Shown here in pieces: positions 1 through 7,089 of a DNA stretch of 28,636 nucleotides. The stretch is taken from positions 1 through 28,636 of the forward strand of contig JAZLBL010000011.1 of NCBI GenBank assembly GCA_045613685.1. Reading direction: 5' to 3'. The position numbers and the translations under genes are program-made. Under the pieces are notes generated by a model that was given only the letters and a program-made list of their open reading frames with translations, was not told the origin of the DNA and did not search any database. The DNA is from Fimenecus sp045613685 (lineage in GTDB: Bacteria > Bacillota > Clostridia > Oscillospirales > Acutalibacteraceae). The first letter of the stretch is position 1, and each line of letters starts with the position of its first letter.

Positions 1-2
1 AT

Positions 3-36
3 AAAATGGTGGGGCTAAAAACCCCACTATTTTTAT
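3..36. terminator. Hairpin terminator at window start
   Basis: GTGGGG (9-14) pairs with CCCCAC (22-27), and the stem extends through flanking A/T pairs, with a T-rich stretch on the right and an A-rich stretch on the left. It can end transcription in either direction, most likely that of a gene lying left of the window. Confidence 0.75.
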
Positions 37-103
37 TGCATAAATTTGAATTTGTCGGGTTCTTTTTGAATTTATATCTCACCAAAATCGACCATCAAAC
101 AAT

Positions 104-183
104 GTAGGGGTCATTCACGAATGACCCGTTCCATTCCAAATGTGAGATGTAACCTTTACGGGCGATTCGTGAATCGCCCCTAC
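104..183. repeat. REPIN-like pair of inverted palindromic repeats
   Basis: Two 26-nt units lie head-to-head: 104-129 on the plus strand and 158-183 on the minus strand, separated by 28 nt. Each begins with GTAG, followed by a perfect 8-bp stem and a CACG tetraloop. The plus unit has arms GGGTCATT and AATGACCC. The other, read on the minus strand, has GGGCGATT and AATCGCCC, so two stem positions differ with both sides changed to keep pairing. A 5' GTAG followed by a palindrome is the hallmark of REP sequences moved by RAYT (IS200-related) enzymes, and an inverted REP pair is the REPIN form. No RAYT gene is in the window. A related single unit is at 26270-26297. Confidence 0.7.
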
Positions 184-271
184 AATAATTGCAACGCAGT
201 TCCAAAATTATTCATTATTCATTAAAAACAATTCGACAACCCCCAATTTCTCTACTGCTTTTATTTACCTA

Positions 272-300
272 TTGACAAACAAAAACCACCATGTTACAAT
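272..300 (+). promoter_or_regulatory. SigA-type promoter of the sdpR-sdpI operon
   Basis: TTGACA (272-277) and TACAAT (295-300) are separated by exactly 17 bp. Transcription would start near 307, inside the dyad described next. Confidence 0.8.
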
Positions 301-301
301 A

Positions 302-330
302 CATTTAACAATTAAGTTAAATGTTAAATG
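302..330 (+). promoter_or_regulatory. Probable autorepressor operator
   Basis: CATTTAAC (302-309) and GTTAAATG (316-323) form a perfect 8-bp dyad around a 6-nt centre, and a further GTTAAATG follows directly at 323-330. The three half-sites cover the predicted transcription start of the ArsR-family gene, as expected for autorepression by that protein. Binding is inferred. Confidence 0.6.
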
Positions 331-350
331 AAAACTAAGGAGGTAAGCTT

Positions 351-626
351 GTGGGAATTCAAAATACATTAAAAGCCCTTTCTGACCCTGTGCGCAGAGA
401 AATACTCAATATGCTTAAAAACGGCCAAATGCCAGCAGGGGAAATAACAGAAAAATTCGACATAACAGGTGCGGCAATTTCTCGTCATCTTTCTGTGCTT
501 AAAGAAGCTGACCTTGTGCGGGATAAAAGGGATGGAAAATTCATAATCTATGAATTGAACGCATCCGTCCTTGAAGAAATTATGCTTTGGATAACAGACT
601 TGAAAGGGGAAAACAACAATGATTAA
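351..626 (+). CDS. sdpR: ArsR-family transcriptional repressor (SdpR-like)
   Basis: This 91-residue winged-helix protein starts at GTG, 6 nt after a strong AAGGAGGT site (337-344). Residues 1-24 are the typical ArsR start helix (TLKALSDPVRREIL). Residues 27-56 are the helix-turn-helix, with recognition helix AAISRHLSVLKEADL, followed by the wing around DGKFIIYELN. The cysteine metal-sensing motif of ArsR/SmtB sensors is absent, so it is not a classical metal sensor. Size and the overlapping downstream SdpI-type gene match Bacillus subtilis sdpRI, where SdpR represses its own operon until membrane-bound SdpI sequesters it on toxin binding. The stop overlaps the next start (ATGATTAA), suggesting coupled translation. 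Family assignment is firm; the SdpR role is inferred from context. Confidence 0.85.
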   Translation: MGIQNTLKALSDPVRREILNMLKNGQMPAGEITEKFDITGAAISRHLSVLKEADLVRDKRDGKFIIYELNASVLEEIMLWITDLKGENNND

Positions 627-1257
627 GAAGAATTTACCAAAACTCATCATTACATCATTAATAATACTTATACCAATAGTTATAGGTCTTATCTTGTGGG
701 ATAAATTGCCAGACCAAGTCCCTGTGCACTGGGATATGAACGGCAATGTTGATGAATATTCTACAAAATCACAAGCAGTATTTTTAATGCCTTTGGTGCT
801 AGTTGCATTTCAGTGGATTTGTGTATTAGGGACATCTCTTGACCCTAAACGCAAAAATATCAATGACAAAATTTTCACTCTCGTTTTGTGGATTATTCCT
901 GTTATATCATTGCTTTGCAACTCATTTGTCTATGCAACTGCATTAGGTCACAAGGTGAATGTTGAAATAATTATGCCACTTTTTATGGGTGCATTATTTA
1001 TTGTAATCGGCAATTATTTCCCCAAATGCAAGCAGAGTTATACGGTCGGAATCAAACTCCCTTGGACTTTAGACGACGAAGAAAACTGGAACAAAACACA
1101 TCGTCTTGCAGGTTTTCTTTGGGTAATAGGTGGTATTGTAATAATGGCAACAGGATTTTTGGGCATATTCTGGCTTACCTTTGTTGCACTTATTCCAATG
1201 GTAATTGTGCCAACAGTTTATTCATATCTTCTTTATAAAAATAAGAATACTAAATAA
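619..1257 (+). CDS. sdpI: SdpI/YhfL-family integral membrane protein
   Basis: This 212-residue protein has about six membrane helices (near 8-28, 53-72, 86-107, 115-132, 161-181 and 184-204). An N-terminal DUF1648 segment carries the typical LPDQVPVHWDMNGNVDEYS stretch (about 30-48). The SdpI domain lies at about 120-180, with YTVGIKLPWTLDDEENW and THRLAG. In B. subtilis the protein of this size gives immunity to the SDP cannibalism toxin and acts as signal receptor by holding SdpR at the membrane. It overlaps the repressor gene by 8 nt. No sdpA, sdpB or sdpC toxin genes are present here, so a role against foreign toxins or envelope stress is possible. Substrate and ligand cannot be read from the sequence. 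Confidence 0.85.
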   Translation: MIKKNLPKLIITSLIILIPIVIGLILWDKLPDQVPVHWDMNGNVDEYSTKSQAVFLMPLVLVAFQWICVLGTSLDPKRKNINDKIFTLVLWIIPVISLLCNSFVYATALGHKVNVEIIMPLFMGALFIVIGNYFPKCKQSYTVGIKLPWTLDDEENWNKTHRLAGFLWVIGGIVIMATGFLGIFWLTFVALIPMVIVPTVYSYLLYKNKNTK

Positions 1258-1262
1258 ATTGT

Positions 1263-1296
1263 AAAAATGGCGAGACTTAGTTCTCGTCATTTTGCA
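1263..1296 (+). terminator. Terminator after sdpI
   Basis: ATGGCGAGA (1267-1275) pairs with TCTCGTCAT (1282-1290, one G-T pair), followed by a short TTTT. The U tract is weak. Confidence 0.65.
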
Positions 1297-1303
1297 TTTA
1301 TAA

Positions 1304-1331
1304 TTGACAACTTTAAAAACAATGGTATAAT
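1304..1331 (+). promoter_or_regulatory. SigA-type promoter of glnA
   Basis: TTGACA (1304-1309), 16-bp spacer, TATAAT (1326-1331). The predicted start near 1338 leaves a leader of about 50 nt to the glnA ATG at 1389. It also makes the upstream in-frame ATG at 1344 an unlikely start. Confidence 0.8.
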
Positions 1332-1388
1332 ATTACTATTAAAGTGGGTATTTATATGTATAATACTTACAGAAAGGTGGTAACTCTG

Positions 1389-2711
1389 ATGAGCTACACA
1401 GTTGAAGATATTCTCAAAATAGCAAAAGAAAAAGAAATTAAGTTTTTGCGTTTGCAATTCACTGACATTTTCGGTCAAATGAAAAACATTGCAATTACTG
1501 AAAATATGTTTGAGAAAGTGCTTACTGATGGTCAGATGTTTGACGGTTCTTCAATCGAAGGATTTGTTCGTATTGACGAATCAGATATGTACTTAAAACC
1601 AGACCTTGATACATTCACAATTCTCCCTTGGAAAAAAGGCACAGCAAGAGTAATTTGTGATGTTTATGGTGCCGATAAAGAAACTCCTTTTATGGGGGAC
1701 CCTCGTCACGTGCTTCGTTCAGTAATCCAAGAAGCAGCAGATATGGGCTATTCAATCAACGTTGGTCCTGAATGTGAATTCTTCCTTTTCAAACTTGATG
1801 AAGAAGGTAGAGCAACAACAAAGACAAACGACGCTGTTGGTTATTTCGACATTGGCCCTGCTGATGACGGTGAACAGTGCCGTAATGACATATGCATCGC
1901 ATTACAGCAGATGGATTATGAAATTGAAGCATCTCACCACGAATGTGCAGAAGGTCAGCACGAAATCGACTTCAAGTTTGCAGAAGCACTTGAAGCTGCT
2001 GACAAAGTTGTTACATTCAAACACGTTGTTAAAACTTATGCTCGTCGTAACGGACTTCACGCAACATTTATGCCAAAGCCACTTTATGGCGCAGCAGGTA
2101 ATGGTATGCACACAAATCTTTCACTTATGAAAGACGGCAAAAATGCATTCTATGACCCAGACGATAAATATGGTCTTTCAGAAACTGCATATCAGTTTAT
2201 TGCAGGTGTTCTCCACCACGTAAAAGCGATTACTTGCGTTGCAAACCCACTTGTTAACTCATATAAGAGACTTGTTCCTGGCTTTGAAGCACCAGTTTAT
2301 ATTTCATGGTCAGCGTCAAATCGTTCAGCTCTTATTCGTGTTCCTGCAGCTCGTGGTATGGCAACTCGTGTTGAACTTCGTTCAGCGGACCCATCTTGCA
2401 ACCCATATCTTGAAATGGCTCTCTGCATTGCAGCAGGTCTTGATGGTATCAAAAAGGGTATGAAAGCACCTGAGGGTATCACAACAAATATCTATGATAT
2501 GACAAGAGAAGAAAGAAAAGCAAATGGCATTGAAAATCTTCCAAGCACATTGCAAGAAGCAACAAGAGAATTTGAAAAGAGCGAATTCGTGAAAGAAATT
2601 CTCGGTGAACACATCTTCTCAAAATATCTTGCAGGTAAAAAGCAAGAGTGGAAGAGCTACACAACAAGAATTACTCAGTGGGAAATCGACGAATATCTTA
2701 CAAAATATTAA
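1389..2711 (+). CDS. glnA: Glutamine synthetase, type I (GSI-alpha)
   Basis: It joins glutamate and ammonia to glutamine using ATP in the cytosol. The 440 residues match the 440-445 of Gram-positive GSI-alpha dodecamers. Visible motifs are the DGSSIEGF latch loop (52-59), the metal ligands in GPECEFFLF (about 126-134), the ATP-site KPLYGAAGNGMHTN, and NRSALIRVP. An arginine at 61 matches the residue tied to feedback inhibition in the B. subtilis enzyme. The 25-residue insert and adenylylation tyrosine of GSI-beta are absent. I chose ATG 1389 because GAAAGGTGG (1372-1380) sits 8 nt upstream; ATG 1344 lies almost at the predicted transcript start with no ribosome site. The gene stands alone between its own promoter and terminator, with no glnR beside it. 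Confidence 0.97.
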   Translation: MSYTVEDILKIAKEKEIKFLRLQFTDIFGQMKNIAITENMFEKVLTDGQMFDGSSIEGFVRIDESDMYLKPDLDTFTILPWKKGTARVICDVYGADKETPFMGDPRHVLRSVIQEAADMGYSINVGPECEFFLFKLDEEGRATTKTNDAVGYFDIGPADDGEQCRNDICIALQQMDYEIEASHHECAEGQHEIDFKFAEALEAADKVVTFKHVVKTYARRNGLHATFMPKPLYGAAGNGMHTNLSLMKDGKNAFYDPDDKYGLSETAYQFIAGVLHHVKAITCVANPLVNSYKRLVPGFEAPVYISWSASNRSALIRVPAARGMATRVELRSADPSCNPYLEMALCIAAGLDGIKKGMKAPEGITTNIYDMTREERKANGIENLPSTLQEATREFEKSEFVKEILGEHIFSKYLAGKKQEWKSYTTRITQWEIDEYLTKY

Positions 2712-2722
2712 TAAATATTTTG

Positions 2723-2757
2723 ATACGGCGAAGAGATTTCTTTGCCGTATTTTTTAT
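2723..2757 (+). terminator. Terminator after glnA
   Basis: A 12-bp stem has outer arms ATACGGC (from 2723) and GCCGTAT (to 2750), a GATT loop, and then TTTTTATT. Confidence 0.9.
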
Positions 2758-2785
2758 TGACTATTTCTGGCATTTATGCTATGAT
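2757..2785 (+). promoter_or_regulatory. Promoter of the GtrA-family gene, extended -10
   Basis: TTGACT (2757-2762), 17-bp spacer, TATGAT (2780-2785). A TG one base before the -10 box makes this an extended -10 promoter. The -35 box overlaps the T tract of the glnA terminator. Confidence 0.75.
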
Positions 2786-2821
2786 TTATACATATCTTTA
2801 TAGATAAAAGGAGAATATATT

Positions 2822-3358
2822 ATGGCAGTTTTAAAAGACATTGACAAGGCAGCAGAGTCAAAGGGCTCATTCCTTGTTACAGTTTGGCAGTTCGTTAAGT
2901 TCATCGTTGTAAGTCTTCTTGCAATGATTGTTCAGTTCGTGCTTCTTAACACACTTCAACTTATCCCTGCAATCAAAGACCTTTACACACAAGAATTCAG
3001 CTGGTGGGTATTCATTTATCCAGTTGCAGTTGGTGGTCTTGGTTACTTTATCGTAAGCAACGTTGCTAACGTTGTTGCACAGATTGTTGCTTTCTTCGTA
3101 AATAAAGAAAAGACATTCAATTCAAGTGCAAATGTTGCAGTAACACTTCCAATTTACATTATTTTCACAATTGGTCTCATCTTCTTCTCAGCATGGCTTA
3201 ACCCAACACTTAAAGGTGTTTTCGTTAACTTTGAATGGTGCAACGAAGCTCTTGCTAAGAACATTGCAACAATGATTTGCTCAGCAGTTCAGTTCTTCCT
3301 TTACTTCCCAGTTGACAAAATTCTTTTCCACAAGAAAAAAGAAGAAACAGCTGAATAA
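2822..3358 (+). CDS. GtrA-family membrane protein
   Basis: This 178-residue protein has four predicted membrane helices (about 22-46, 63-92, 107-126, 146-165) and a charged cytoplasmic tail. WQFVKFIVVSLLAMIVQFVL near the start, and VAQIVAFFVNKEKTFN at about 85-100, match the GtrA/DPMS pattern (an aromatic-rich helix ending in NK.KTF). GtrA proteins are thought to move undecaprenyl-phosphate-linked sugars across the membrane for teichoic acid or polysaccharide decoration. No glycosyltransferase lies next to it, so the substrate is unknown. AAAGGAG (2808-2814) precedes ATG. Codon use is strikingly biased: 17 of 19 phenylalanines are TTC, against about half in the next gene, which points to high expression. 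Confidence 0.85.
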   Translation: MAVLKDIDKAAESKGSFLVTVWQFVKFIVVSLLAMIVQFVLLNTLQLIPAIKDLYTQEFSWWVFIYPVAVGGLGYFIVSNVANVVAQIVAFFVNKEKTFNSSANVAVTLPIYIIFTIGLIFFSAWLNPTLKGVFVNFEWCNEALAKNIATMICSAVQFFLYFPVDKILFHKKKEETAE

Positions 3359-3376
3359 TTTCGTGCTTTGAAAAAT

Positions 3377-3409
3377 TACCCTACACCATTTGGCGTAGGG
3401 TATTCTTTT
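3377..3409 (+). terminator. Terminator or attenuator after the GtrA gene
   Basis: TACCCTAC (3377-3384) pairs with GTAGGGTA (3395-3402), with additional inner CC/GG pairs, then TTCTTTT. It lies immediately before the ribosome site of the next gene, so that gene may depend on read-through. Confidence 0.75.
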
Positions 3410-3419
3410 AGGTGATTTT

Positions 3420-4301
3420 ATGAATAAAAAAAACACATCAATCATAGTGAATTTTTTTAAAATTGTCATTTCATTAATTCTTGCAGTTTGTGCAACAGTT
3501 TCAATGCTCGGTGCAACGCTTATTAATGTAGGCAGAAACTATATAAATTCTGAAGAATTTAAAACTCAGGTCAATACAACAGATTTGAGCGCAGTTAAAT
3601 TCATAGTTAGCAATGAAAAAACAACTGTTGGCGATTATATGAAAGAATCTGCAAAAGATTATATTAAAGGCCAAAGCAAATATTTCTTCTCTTTTGCACA
3701 AACAGCAGTTGACCAGATTCTGTCATCAGAATTCGTGAATAGGGTTGTTAAAGCCGAAGTGCTTTATCTTGTTGATTTCTTCATTAATAGCGACCCTGAA
3801 GAAGCACAAAACCGACTTGATAATAATATTTCAGTTGATACAGTTTTAGAGCTTGACCCTAAAAATGCTAAAAGTATTGAGGATGCCGTGAGAATATTTA
3901 TGCGCTCTTTTGTTGTGTCAAGTCTTGAAAAAACTTCGAAAATGTCAAGTGATAAGTTTATCGTTTTCTTATCTCAAGAAACAGTTACAAAACTTGTTGT
4001 ATTATCAGTTTTATTGCTAATTGCACTTATCGCAATTAATTATAAATCAATACTCAATGTACTTTTATATGGTGGAATTTCATCAATGCTTTGTGGCATA
4101 ATCATTAAAATAGCTCAGAATAAATTTGATGAAATAAATTTAGGCAACGAAGATTTGGTGGGTTATGTATTCTTGAAACCATTGGCAGATGCATATTCAA
4201 CTAATGCAACAATAGGATTTATAGCAGGAATTATTTTGATTGGACTTTTCATAGCGGCACTTTTCTTGTTAAGTCCAAAACCCGAAGAAAAACCAGAATA
4301 A
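3420..4301 (+). CDS. Unknown multi-pass membrane protein with large extracytoplasmic domain
   Basis: I do not recognise a family. The 293 residues show an N-terminal membrane helix or uncleaved signal (about 9-33). Next comes a mostly helical, charged segment of about 155 residues, probably outside the membrane (34-188). Three membrane helices follow near 189-206, 211-230 and 262-286, and the tail is short and proline/glutamate-rich. There are only two cysteines, both inside membrane helices. ATG follows AGGTGA (3410-3415) by 4 nt. The gene lies 61 nt after the GtrA gene with a hairpin terminator filling the gap, so it has no room for its own promoter. Its phenylalanine codons are about half TTT, unlike the GtrA gene. 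A cell-envelope role is possible from topology only. Confidence 0.75.
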   Translation: MNKKNTSIIVNFFKIVISLILAVCATVSMLGATLINVGRNYINSEEFKTQVNTTDLSAVKFIVSNEKTTVGDYMKESAKDYIKGQSKYFFSFAQTAVDQILSSEFVNRVVKAEVLYLVDFFINSDPEEAQNRLDNNISVDTVLELDPKNAKSIEDAVRIFMRSFVVSSLEKTSKMSSDKFIVFLSQETVTKLVVLSVLLLIALIAINYKSILNVLLYGGISSMLCGIIIKIAQNKFDEINLGNEDLVGYVFLKPLADAYSTNATIGFIAGIILIGLFIAALFLLSPKPEEKPE

Positions 4302-4333
4302 AAAATACCCCTATTCAACTGAATAGGGGTTTA
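4301..4333. terminator. Bidirectional terminator between convergent genes
   Basis: ACCCCTATTC (4307-4316) pairs with GAATAGGGGT (4321-4330) around a 4-nt loop. The T tract is good on the minus strand (A-run 4301-4305) and modest on the plus strand. It serves both the 3420 gene and the minus-strand symporter. Confidence 0.9.
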
Positions 4334-4346
4334 ATTATGCCATTTT

Positions 4347-5735
4347 TTATTTATTGTTCATATGTTTTTCAATAGTAGCATTAACTCTCTTGTCATTATA
4401 GAAAATGAAGAAAATCAATGAAAGCAAGCTAAATCCACCCGCGAAAACACCTGTGAGCTTAACACCAAGAAGACCAACTGATTCACCCTGCAAAGCACCA
4501 ATAGCAAGAATACTTGAAACACCCATCATAGCAATAGCAGAAGCGATTTTTTCAATGAATGTCTTAACTGCAGAGAAAATTCCTTCACGATTAACCTTGT
4601 TTTCAAGGCTATCGCTCTGGATAATATCAGAAAGCACGGCTTGTGGCAAAATGTTGATTGCAGCAAATGGGAATGAAACCACAACGCCCATTGCAAGACC
4701 AACAAACAATTCTTTACCAGGAGCAAGAGCCGCAATCTTATCACCAAAATAGATAAAGCCGAATACTATTGTGAAAACGATGCTTGCAAGCACCAAAAGT
4801 ATTTTCTTGTTGTATTTTCTGCTGAATTTTATAATCATCGGGAAAAGACAAATTGCAACTGCGATAGCCGAGAGCATAACCAGGAATGATTGTGATTCGG
4901 GCACATTGAGAAGCATAGTGATGTAATAAAGCATAGCAGTCTGGAAGAATGCCATTGAAACACCGCTGAATAAATCGCCTGCGCTGAAAATGACGAAATC
5001 ACGATTTTTGAAAACAAGTGCAAAGGATTTGAGCATTGATTCTTTTGGCTTGATATTCTGTTCAACATATTCCTTTTCGTTGAAAGCATAAGCAGTCAAT
5101 AATAAGCAGGTTACACCGATTGCCGCAAAGAATGTGAATACTGTTCTCCAAGCCCAGAGTGGTGAAAGCCCCGCGTTTTTAAGAATATCAACAAAAAGTG
5201 TTGCCGCATACATAAATGAACTTGTTCCCATAAAGAAAACTGTGCTAAGACCATAATATCCAACTCTGTCTTTTGTATCAGGGATAATCTCAGGCACAAG
5301 CGCGTTTCGTGGAATAAAATAGAATGTGTATGATGTGTAATATGTAATAAGGAAGAATCCAACCCAGATAGCATTTGCAACAGACCCTGCTTCAAAAGGT
5401 GCATAGAAAATCATAAGCACCGATACCGCATAGGGGATAGCAGCAAATCTTAAAAATGGCATTCTTCGACCATCTTTGTGCTTGCATTTGTCAGAAAGAG
5501 ACGCAACAATCGGGTCAGTAACAGCATCAACAATTTTACCGATAGCGGTAATAAGAGCCATAATTGTGATAAAACCTAAAAACTTGTTTTCAGGCAATAA
5601 AATCGGCAAACCACTTTTTGCGGTTGGTTGATAGAAATATAAAAGATAGTTGCCAATCATACCGTTGAAAAAGCCCTTTGCAATATCTGCAAGGCAATAA
5701 CGATACATTTTTCTTTTTGGTAATGTCTTAATCAT
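4347..5735 (-). CDS. GPH-family (MelB-type) sugar:cation symporter
   Basis: This 462-residue transporter of the major facilitator superfamily has about 12 membrane helices. The glycoside-pentoside-hexuronide:cation symporter signature is clear at about 67-95: IVDAVTDPIVASLSDK, followed by KHKDGRRMPFL. In MelB, acidic residues in the equivalent helix (here D70 and D74) form the cation site. Proteins of this group import glycosides or oligosaccharides with H+ or Na+; the sugar cannot be predicted. ATG is preceded by AAAGGGTG. There is no glycosidase or regulator next to it, and the minus-strand tRNAs upstream have their own terminator, so it appears to be a single-gene unit. Confidence 0.88.
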   Translation of the reverse strand: MIKTLPKRKMYRYCLADIAKGFFNGMIGNYLLYFYQPTAKSGLPILLPENKFLGFITIMALITAIGKIVDAVTDPIVASLSDKCKHKDGRRMPFLRFAAIPYAVSVLMIFYAPFEAGSVANAIWVGFFLITYYTSYTFYFIPRNALVPEIIPDTKDRVGYYGLSTVFFMGTSSFMYAATLFVDILKNAGLSPLWAWRTVFTFFAAIGVTCLLLTAYAFNEKEYVEQNIKPKESMLKSFALVFKNRDFVIFSAGDLFSGVSMAFFQTAMLYYITMLLNVPESQSFLVMLSAIAVAICLFPMIIKFSRKYNKKILLVLASIVFTIVFGFIYFGDKIAALAPGKELFVGLAMGVVVSFPFAAINILPQAVLSDIIQSDSLENKVNREGIFSAVKTFIEKIASAIAMMGVSSILAIGALQGESVGLLGVKLTGVFAGGFSLLSLIFFIFYNDKRVNATIEKHMNNK

Positions 5736-5772
5736 GAATTACACCCTTTATCCTAAAACTATAATGTAATAT

Positions 5773-5801
5773 ATAATACCACAACCAAAACAACAAAACA
5801 A
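5773..5801 (-). promoter_or_regulatory. Probable promoter of the GPH symporter
   Basis: On the minus strand, TTGTTT (5796-5801) and TATTAT (5773-5778) are 17 bp apart, about 40 bp before the start codon. Confidence 0.5.
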
Positions 5802-5817
5802 TGCTAAATTTTGAAAA

Positions 5818-5851
5818 CAAAAAATAAGAGTTCTCCAAAAGGAAAACTCTC
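5818..5851 (-). terminator. Terminator of the tRNA operon
   Basis: On the minus strand an 11-bp stem (5841-5851 with 5826-5836, loop TTTT) is followed by ATTTTTT. It begins 6 nt after the CCA end of tRNA-Tyr. Confidence 0.88.
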
Positions 5852-5856
5852 ATTTT

Positions 5857-5941
<85 letters not shown>

Positions 5942-5961
5942 ATATTAAATTTACAAAAAAA

Positions 5962-6037
5962 TGGAGCTGGTGGACGGACTCGAACCCCCGACCTGCTGAT
6001 TACAAATCAGCTGCTCTACCAACTGAGCTACACCAGC
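5962..6037 (-). tRNA. tRNA-Thr (anticodon TGT), CCA encoded
   Basis: This is a 76-nt tRNA on the minus strand. The acceptor stem GCTGGTG pairs with CACCAGC. The anticodon stem GCTGA/TCAGC encloses TTTGTAA, giving anticodon TGT (plus positions 6002-6004), which reads ACA-type threonine codons. The T-loop is TTCGAGT and CCA is encoded (5962-5964). It lies 20 nt upstream of tRNA-Tyr in the same transcript. Confidence 0.97.
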
Positions 6038-6053
6038 GTCTCAACGCTTGAAT

Positions 6054-6082
6054 ATAATATCACAACAAAACCAGTTCGTCAA
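6054..6082 (-). promoter_or_regulatory. Promoter of the tRNA-Thr/tRNA-Tyr operon
   Basis: On the minus strand, TTGACG (6077-6082) and TATTAT (6054-6059) are 17 bp apart. The start would fall about 10 nt before the mature 5' end of tRNA-Thr. Confidence 0.75.
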
Positions 6083-6130
6083 GTCTTTTTTTAAAGTTTT
6101 TTAAATTTTTTTGACAAAATTTTTATTCTG

Positions 6131-6159
6131 TTGATTTTGGTCAATTTTTAGATTAAAAT
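6131..6159 (+). promoter_or_regulatory. Probable promoter of the isomerase-like gene
   Basis: TTGATT (6131-6136), 17-bp spacer, TAAAAT (6154-6159). A near-exact 12-nt direct repeat, TTTTTAGA(T/C)TAA, at 6145-6156 and 6169-6180 spans the -10 and start region and could be a regulator site. Confidence 0.5.
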
Positions 6160-6193
6160 GAAAATATATTTTTAGACTAACTAGGTGATACTT

Positions 6194-7048
6194 ATGAAAA
6201 TCTCAACTGAAATAGATTCAATCGCATTACATATCGGTGAAGAAAAAGCCGTTGAACTTGTGGCGAAAACAGGTTTTGATGCTTGGGACTTCTCAATGTT
6301 TGAGATGTGTAAAAATGAAAATGGTATTTTAGTGCCAACAAACCACCCAACAGCACAAAACAGTTATCTTGCCTTTGCACGAAAACTTCGTCAAATTGGA
6401 TTAGATAACGGAATTATATGCAATCAGGGTCATGCACCATTCCCAACTTCACCTAAGAGTAAAGATTGGCTTAAACGCGCCATTGAATGTATTGCAGAAG
6501 CGGGTGGCGAAATTTGCATAATCCACCCAATGAATAATGGCACACCCGAAGAAAATGCAGAAATGTATTTTGAATTCTTGCCATTTGCAAAAGAGCATAA
6601 TGTGAAAATTGCAACAGAAAATATGTGGAACTGGTTGCCAGATGCAGAACATTCATCATTCGCAGCCTGTGCAACACCTGAAAGTTTCAATGCTCACCTT
6701 GACGCAGTTAATGATGACTTTTTTGTTGCTTGCCTTGACATTGGCCACGCCGAAATGAAGGGTAGCAATACATCGGCAGAAGAAATGGTGAGAGCATTGG
6801 GTAGCCGACTTAAAGCATTACATATTCACGATAACGATAAGTTGCACGATTCCCACCAAGTGCCATTTACAATGAATATCGATTTTGTGCCAATCGTGAA
6901 AGCACTTAAAGATATTAATTATGATGGTTATTTCACTCTCGAAGCAAGCAGATATCTTTTAAACTTTAAAAAAGAAGATGTGACAGAAAAAGTTAAAAAC
7001 CTTTACAATTCTGCTAAAAAACTCGCAGATATGTATGAAAACGCATAA
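6194..7048 (+). CDS. Sugar phosphate isomerase/epimerase-like TIM-barrel protein
   Basis: This 284-residue protein belongs to the xylose isomerase-like / AP endonuclease 2 superfamily. Candidate metal and substrate ligands sit at the ends of barrel strands: H111 (CIIHPMN), E142 (IATENMW), D182 and H185 (LDIGHAE), H210, H212 and D213 (ALHIHDND), and E250 (FTLEAS). Such enzymes interconvert sugars, sugar acids or inositol derivatives using a divalent metal. The exact substrate is unknown. I chose ATG 6194 because AGGTGA (6183-6188) is correctly spaced for it; a GTG at 6185 lies inside that site. The gene is monocistronic, between a predicted promoter and a strong terminator, with no sugar operon beside it. 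An APE2-type DNA repair role is unlikely given the length and motif context. Confidence 0.85.
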   Translation: MKISTEIDSIALHIGEEKAVELVAKTGFDAWDFSMFEMCKNENGILVPTNHPTAQNSYLAFARKLRQIGLDNGIICNQGHAPFPTSPKSKDWLKRAIECIAEAGGEICIIHPMNNGTPEENAEMYFEFLPFAKEHNVKIATENMWNWLPDAEHSSFAACATPESFNAHLDAVNDDFFVACLDIGHAEMKGSNTSAEEMVRALGSRLKALHIHDNDKLHDSHQVPFTMNIDFVPIVKALKDINYDGYFTLEASRYLLNFKKEDVTEKVKNLYNSAKKLADMYENA

Positions 7049-7050
7049 TA

Positions 7051-7080
7051 AAAAGACCTTGCAGATGCAAGGTCTTTTTT
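7051..7080. terminator. Bidirectional terminator between convergent genes
   Basis: AAAAGACCTTGC (7051-7062) pairs with GCAAGGTCTTTT (7067-7078), giving T tracts on both strands. It sits between the isomerase-like gene and the minus-strand HAD gene. Confidence 0.92.
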
Positions 7081-7089
7081 AGCCATTCA

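Noticed and set aside
76..148. ATCTCAC (76-82) and GTGAGAT (142-148) as an outer arm of the repeat element
   Set aside because: The 7-nt match brackets only one of the two units and does not align with the GTAG-bounded ends, so it is probably chance.
104..183. CRISPR repeats
   Set aside because: There are only two inverted palindromic units, with no regular direct repeats and no cas genes.
1258..1388. Possible glutamine or T-box type riboswitch before glnA
   Set aside because: The gap is filled by the sdpI terminator and the glnA promoter; only about 50 nt of leader remains, with no T-box or glnA-motif structure visible.
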